From the NCBI GenBank assembly GCA_964550225.1, contig CAZJXT010000021.1, forward strand, positions 1-8,810: a DNA stretch of 8,810 nt, given 5' to 3'. This document shows, one piece after another, positions 6,813-8,810 of the stretch; position 1 is the stretch's first letter; each line of letters begins with the position of its first letter. The DNA comes from CAIXMG01 sp964550225. Its GTDB lineage: Bacteria; Patescibacteriota; Minisyncoccia; Phycocordibacterales; UBA1006. The position numbers and the translations under genes were made by a program. Under the pieces are notes generated by a model. The model was given only the letters and a program-made list of their open reading frames with translations, was not told the origin of the DNA and made no database searches.

Positions 6813-7496
6813 ATGTTAGCCGTTTCACAAGGACAAGTATTTTTGTCAGCACTACAAGCATTTTGGTTAGGAATTATTAGTTTCTTACCAGGAGTAATTC
6901 TTGCTGTTGTTATTCTTATTATTGGAGTAGTTGTTGCGGGTCTTGTAGGAAAAGCTGTAGCTCATGTTATCAACATGACTAAAGTAAACGGATTGCTTGA
7001 AAAAACAGCAATCAAAGATTGGTCAAACAAAGCAGGATTTCATTTGAATGTTGGTGGATTAATCGGATGGCTCGTAAAATGGTTCTTCATTCTTGCATTC
7101 CTCGTAGGATCATTTAACGTGCTCGGACTCTCAGAGGTAAACATGTTCTTGCAACAAATTGTTCTCTTTTACTTACCTCGAGTGATTATTGCAGTATTAA
7201 TTGTAGTAGTTGGATCAGTACTTGCTGAAATCGCAAGTAAAGCAGTTTCAGGATCAGCTCGGGTTGCCGATATCGCATCAGCAACACTTGCAGGATCACT
7301 TGCAAAATGGGCGATTTGGATCACTACCATCTTATTTGCATTGAATCAATTAGGAATTGGTTCAGATCTTATTCAGCCTCTTTGGATGGCAATTGTAGCA
7401 GGACTTGCTCTTGCATTTGGACTCTCATTTGGATTGGGTGGTAAAGAACACGCTTCTCGCGTACTTGATCGAATCTCAGATTCAATTCGTAAATAG
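6813..7496 (+). CDS. Membrane protein with two conserved-TM-helix repeats, MscS-related, lacking the MscS soluble domain
   Basis: This 227-residue integral membrane protein is built from two similar units. Residues 24-49 and 120-145 align (both read x-L-P-x-V-I-x-A-V, then a glycine and K-A-V), as do 81-108 and 157-185 (each G-x-L-x-x-W or G-S-L-A-K-W followed by a hydrophobic helix ending in L-G). This matches the conserved TM helix family (PF05552-like), relatives of small mechanosensitive channels. The end, GLALAFGLSFGLGGKEHA (197-214), resembles the glycine/alanine pore helix of MscS, but only ~15 residues follow, so the beta and C-terminal vestibule domains are absent. About five helices are expected. 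A role in osmotic release or ion conduction is inference. It is a single-gene unit with its own promoter and terminator; TACATATG precedes the start, without Shine-Dalgarno. Confidence 0.82.
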   Translation: MLAVSQGQVFLSALQAFWLGIISFLPGVILAVVILIIGVVVAGLVGKAVAHVINMTKVNGLLEKTAIKDWSNKAGFHLNVGGLIGWLVKWFFILAFLVGSFNVLGLSEVNMFLQQIVLFYLPRVIIAVLIVVVGSVLAEIASKAVSGSARVADIASATLAGSLAKWAIWITTILFALNQLGIGSDLIQPLWMAIVAGLALAFGLSFGLGGKEHASRVLDRISDSIRK

Positions 7497-7502
7497 TCTT
7501 TT

Positions 7503-7530
7503 CAAAAACCAGCTTATAGGCTGGTTTTTG
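7503..7530 (+). terminator. Intrinsic terminator after the membrane protein gene
   Basis: An 11-bp perfect stem, CAAAAACCAGC (7503-7513) with GCTGGTTTTTG (7520-7530), closes a TTATAG loop. A T run forms the descending arm. It begins 6 bp after the stop codon, and the next TATAAT box follows 14 bp later. Confidence 0.92.
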
Positions 7531-7544
7531 TTTTATGGTCAGTG

Positions 7545-7550
7545 TATAAT
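7545..7550 (+). promoter_or_regulatory. -10 box of a predicted leaderless promoter
   Basis: TATAAT is followed by 8 nt (ATGTTTAT) and the ATG at 7559, the same spacing as at 6048 and 4910. Another ATG at 7551 is out of frame and too close to the box to be transcribed. No good -35 is present; the region where it would lie is the preceding terminator. GTG precedes the box. Confidence 0.65.
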
Positions 7551-7558
7551 ATGTTTAT

Positions 7559-8293
7559 ATGAAATTGAATTTTGAAAAACCTAAAAAATGGGTTAAAAAT
7601 ACTTTTCTTGGAACTGTTGCAACTGTTTCAACATTAGGAGCAAGTGCAGAAAAAAACCAAGCAAATCCCTCAGAGGGACAGCTTGGGATAAAATCAGAAG
7701 TAGTCAGTCAAGATGTTAGAAAAGAACAAGAATCTGTTGTAAACATGCAGCAAGAGATGTTGTTATTGGAGGCAAAAAAAATTGAAACCCAAAAACATAA
7801 ACTAGAAGAACAGTTGGATAAATTAACAAAGGAACTTCATCAGACACAATCTTCATTTAGTAAAAGTTATATGCAAGCATTTGATTATCTTGGACTAAAA
7901 GATAAATACAAAATAGATGGAATGGAATACAAGATTGTGGAGCTTGCAACTAAAAAAGGACAAGAAAAAGTTGATCAATATGATATTACACAAGAGCAAT
8001 TCGTAAATGATTTATTAGGAATCCTTCTTTCTCAAAATGGAGAACTTGGTAACTTTATAGAACAATTGAATCAATTTTCTGGACAACAATTAGGTTCTCC
8101 GATTATGTTGAATACAGATAAGCCAGGAAAGTACGAATCAGAAGATATGGTCATTCATCGACATCTAGGAACAGATCCAAAAAATTTAGTTAAAAAAGCC
8201 TTAGAGATTGTAAAATGTAGATATGATATCGAAAAGGCCCGTCAACGTTTAGCAGGGATTTATGAAGAGCCTAATGATTTTGCGCAAAAATAA
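7559..8293 (+). CDS. Hypothetical exported protein with a coiled coil
   Basis: I do not recognise this 244-residue protein. The N-terminus is basic (K2, K7, K9, K10, K13), followed by a short, weakly hydrophobic segment (TFLGTVATVSTLGASA, 15-30) with an A-S-A site before E31; it could be a signal peptide, but the core is poor and polar. Residues ~50-100 are rich in E, Q and K with heptad-like leucines (E-M-L-L-L-E-A-K-K, then K-L-E-E-Q-L-D-K-L-T-K-E-L), which suggests a coiled coil. Residues ~100-244 look like a folded, mostly helical domain with no known motif; there is one cysteine (C220). Codon use is like its neighbours. It stands alone between a predicted leaderless promoter and a terminator, just upstream of the 23S unit. 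No function is assigned. Confidence 0.8.
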   Translation: MKLNFEKPKKWVKNTFLGTVATVSTLGASAEKNQANPSEGQLGIKSEVVSQDVRKEQESVVNMQQEMLLLEAKKIETQKHKLEEQLDKLTKELHQTQSSFSKSYMQAFDYLGLKDKYKIDGMEYKIVELATKKGQEKVDQYDITQEQFVNDLLGILLSQNGELGNFIEQLNQFSGQQLGSPIMLNTDKPGKYESEDMVIHRHLGTDPKNLVKKALEIVKCRYDIEKARQRLAGIYEEPNDFAQK

Positions 8294-8311
8294 TAAATAT
8301 AATAAAAAAGA

Positions 8312-8339
8312 AAAAAACACTCCGAAAAGAGTGTTTTTT
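8312..8339 (+). terminator. Intrinsic terminator after the hypothetical gene
   Basis: AAAAAACACTC (8312-8322) pairs perfectly with GAGTGTTTTTT (8329-8339) around a CGAAAA loop, ending in a six-T run. It lies 19 bp after the stop codon and insulates the hypothetical gene from the rRNA promoter. Confidence 0.93.
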
Positions 8340-8403
8340 GGTCTTAGTTTTGCCTTAATAAAAGATCCGACTTATCCCCAGAAATAAAGACGGCTAGCGG
8401 GTG

Positions 8404-8431
8404 TTGACTTTATTTTTAGTTCGTATATACT
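8404..8431 (+). promoter_or_regulatory. Promoter of the 23S rRNA unit
   Basis: TTGACT (8404-8409), a 16-nt spacer and TATACT (8426-8431) form a good sigma-70 promoter. It shares TTGACTTTAT and the 16-nt spacing with the rplJ promoter. The predicted start is near 8438. The 60 bp between the preceding terminator and the -35 hold no gene. Confidence 0.78.
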
Positions 8432-8437
8432 ACCCCT

Positions 8438-8737
8438 CGTCACTCTATTTTTTTAGAGGAGACAGATTATAGATCATTGTCAACTTCATGCATTCCGCAC
8501 AAAATTTTGTGTCTGGATTTATTTCCAAATACAACTGTTATCCGTGCGAGAATGATTGAGAAAAATGGGGCTCAAATTCCCGATAGGGAATTTGGGTTCG
8601 TATAAATACAGGAATGTATTTTCACAAAAGCAAAACAAAGAACAGTTCTACAAAAAAAGTAGAATATAAAAATCTTCACATCAAGACAGATGATGAAGTC
8701 ACACAAATTGTGTGTTACTTGTGATTTTTAGATTTCC
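8438..8737 (+). other. Pre-23S leader with a series of small hairpins
   Basis: This ~300-nt stretch holds no gene; it runs from the promoter to the 23S 5' end. It contains successive short inverted repeats: CACAAAA/TTTTGTG (8498-8511), CAAATTCCC/GGGAATTTG with a GATA loop (8573-8594), AAATACA/TGTATTT with a GGAA loop (8604-8621), TTCTAC/GTAGAA (8646-8664), CTTCA-CATC with GATG-A-TGAAG (8674-8698), CACAC/GTGTG (8700-8714) and TAGAT-TCC with GGA-ATCTA (8730-8750). The last reaches into the rRNA. It probably serves rRNA processing or folding and would hold one arm of the RNase III stem, whose other arm would lie after the 23S. No 16S, tRNA or 5S sequence is recognised. Confidence 0.6.
8472..8485 (+). 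promoter_or_regulatory. boxA-like antitermination site
   Basis: GATCATTGTCAACT resembles the boxA-type sequences found ahead of rRNA genes (of the form TGxTCxTTGxxAACT), which bind NusB-S10 and suppress premature termination. It lies ~35 nt after the predicted transcription start, where a leader boxA would be expected. The match is partial, so this is tentative. Confidence 0.4.
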
Positions 8738-8810
8738 TAATAGGAATCTAAGGGTGTAGTAGTGGATGCCTTGGTTCATGGAAGCGATGAAGGACGCGAC
8801 AGCCTGCGAT
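8738..8810 (+). rRNA. 23S ribosomal RNA, 5' end (partial)
   Basis: The stretch from ~8748 matches the conserved start of bacterial 23S rRNA: CTAAG (8748-8752), then GTGGATGCCTTGG, GCGATGAAGGACG and CTGCGAT at the window edge, in the same order and spacing as in E. coli. The first mature base is placed near 8738 by aligning CTAAG to E. coli positions 11-15; the error is a few bases. The gene continues beyond the window. No 16S rRNA precedes it: a protein gene and terminator occupy the space upstream. Confidence 0.95.

Noticed and set aside
8372..8380. TTATCCCCA, one mismatch from a DnaA box
   Set aside because: A single imperfect box near an rRNA promoter, with no dnaA or dnaN gene and no box cluster, does not support an origin.
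8498..8511. 14-bp perfect palindrome considered as an operator
   Set aside because: It lies ~60 nt downstream of the predicted start, within a leader full of inverted repeats, and occurs once; an RNA hairpin is the simpler reading.
8573..8594. Strong 9-bp hairpin considered as a terminator
   Set aside because: No T tract follows (GGTTCG comes next), and termination here would block 23S transcription.
1..8810. CRISPR array, insertion sequence, tRNA gene or recoded TGA
   Set aside because: No regularly spaced repeats, transposase or terminal inverted repeats, and no tRNA cloverleaf were seen; all genes read through with the standard code.

Overview
The window looks like a small-genome, AT-rich bacterium, most likely of the Candidate Phyla Radiation (Patescibacteria). 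The grounds are short intergenic gaps, almost no Shine-Dalgarno sequences, a compact winged-helix protein of a type I associate with that group, rplJ-rplL detached from rplKA and rpoBC, and a 23S rRNA gene with its own promoter and no 16S upstream of it. The genetic code appears standard: the flippase gene ends in TGA and no recoded stop is needed. The phylum is an inference from context, not a marker-gene placement.

Bases 1-4896 are the edge of a cell-surface glycan locus. On the + strand lie the end of a GT4-type glycosyltransferase and a two-domain protein joining an N-terminal methyltransferase to a C-terminal glycosyltransferase-like region. On the - strand are a polyprenyl-phosphate sugar-1-phosphate transferase (which would start the glycan on its lipid carrier) and a Wzx-like flippase (which would move the finished lipid-linked oligosaccharide across the membrane). 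The two blocks converge and overlap by 57 bp around 2317-2373.

Bases 4897-6030 hold a divergent promoter region, an L10 leader RNA, rplJ, rplL and a strong terminator. The leader should let ribosomal protein L10 (or the L10-L7/L12 complex) repress its own operon.

Bases 6031-8340 contain three single-gene units, each with its own TATAAT box and intrinsic terminator: a winged-helix/degenerate nucleotidyltransferase protein, a membrane protein built from two repeats of the conserved-TM-helix type, and an unrecognised exported-looking coiled-coil protein. Two of these, and the sugar transferase gene, have exactly 8 nt between TATAAT and ATG, which predicts leaderless mRNAs.

Bases 8341-8810 hold a strong promoter whose first ten bases match the rplJ promoter, a roughly 300-nt leader full of small hairpins, and the first ~70 nt of 23S rRNA. 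I see no tRNA, CRISPR array, insertion sequence or replication origin. I found no clearly new defence or mobile system; the most unusual points are the leaderless promoter pattern, the 23S unit, and the methyltransferase-glycosyltransferase fusion.
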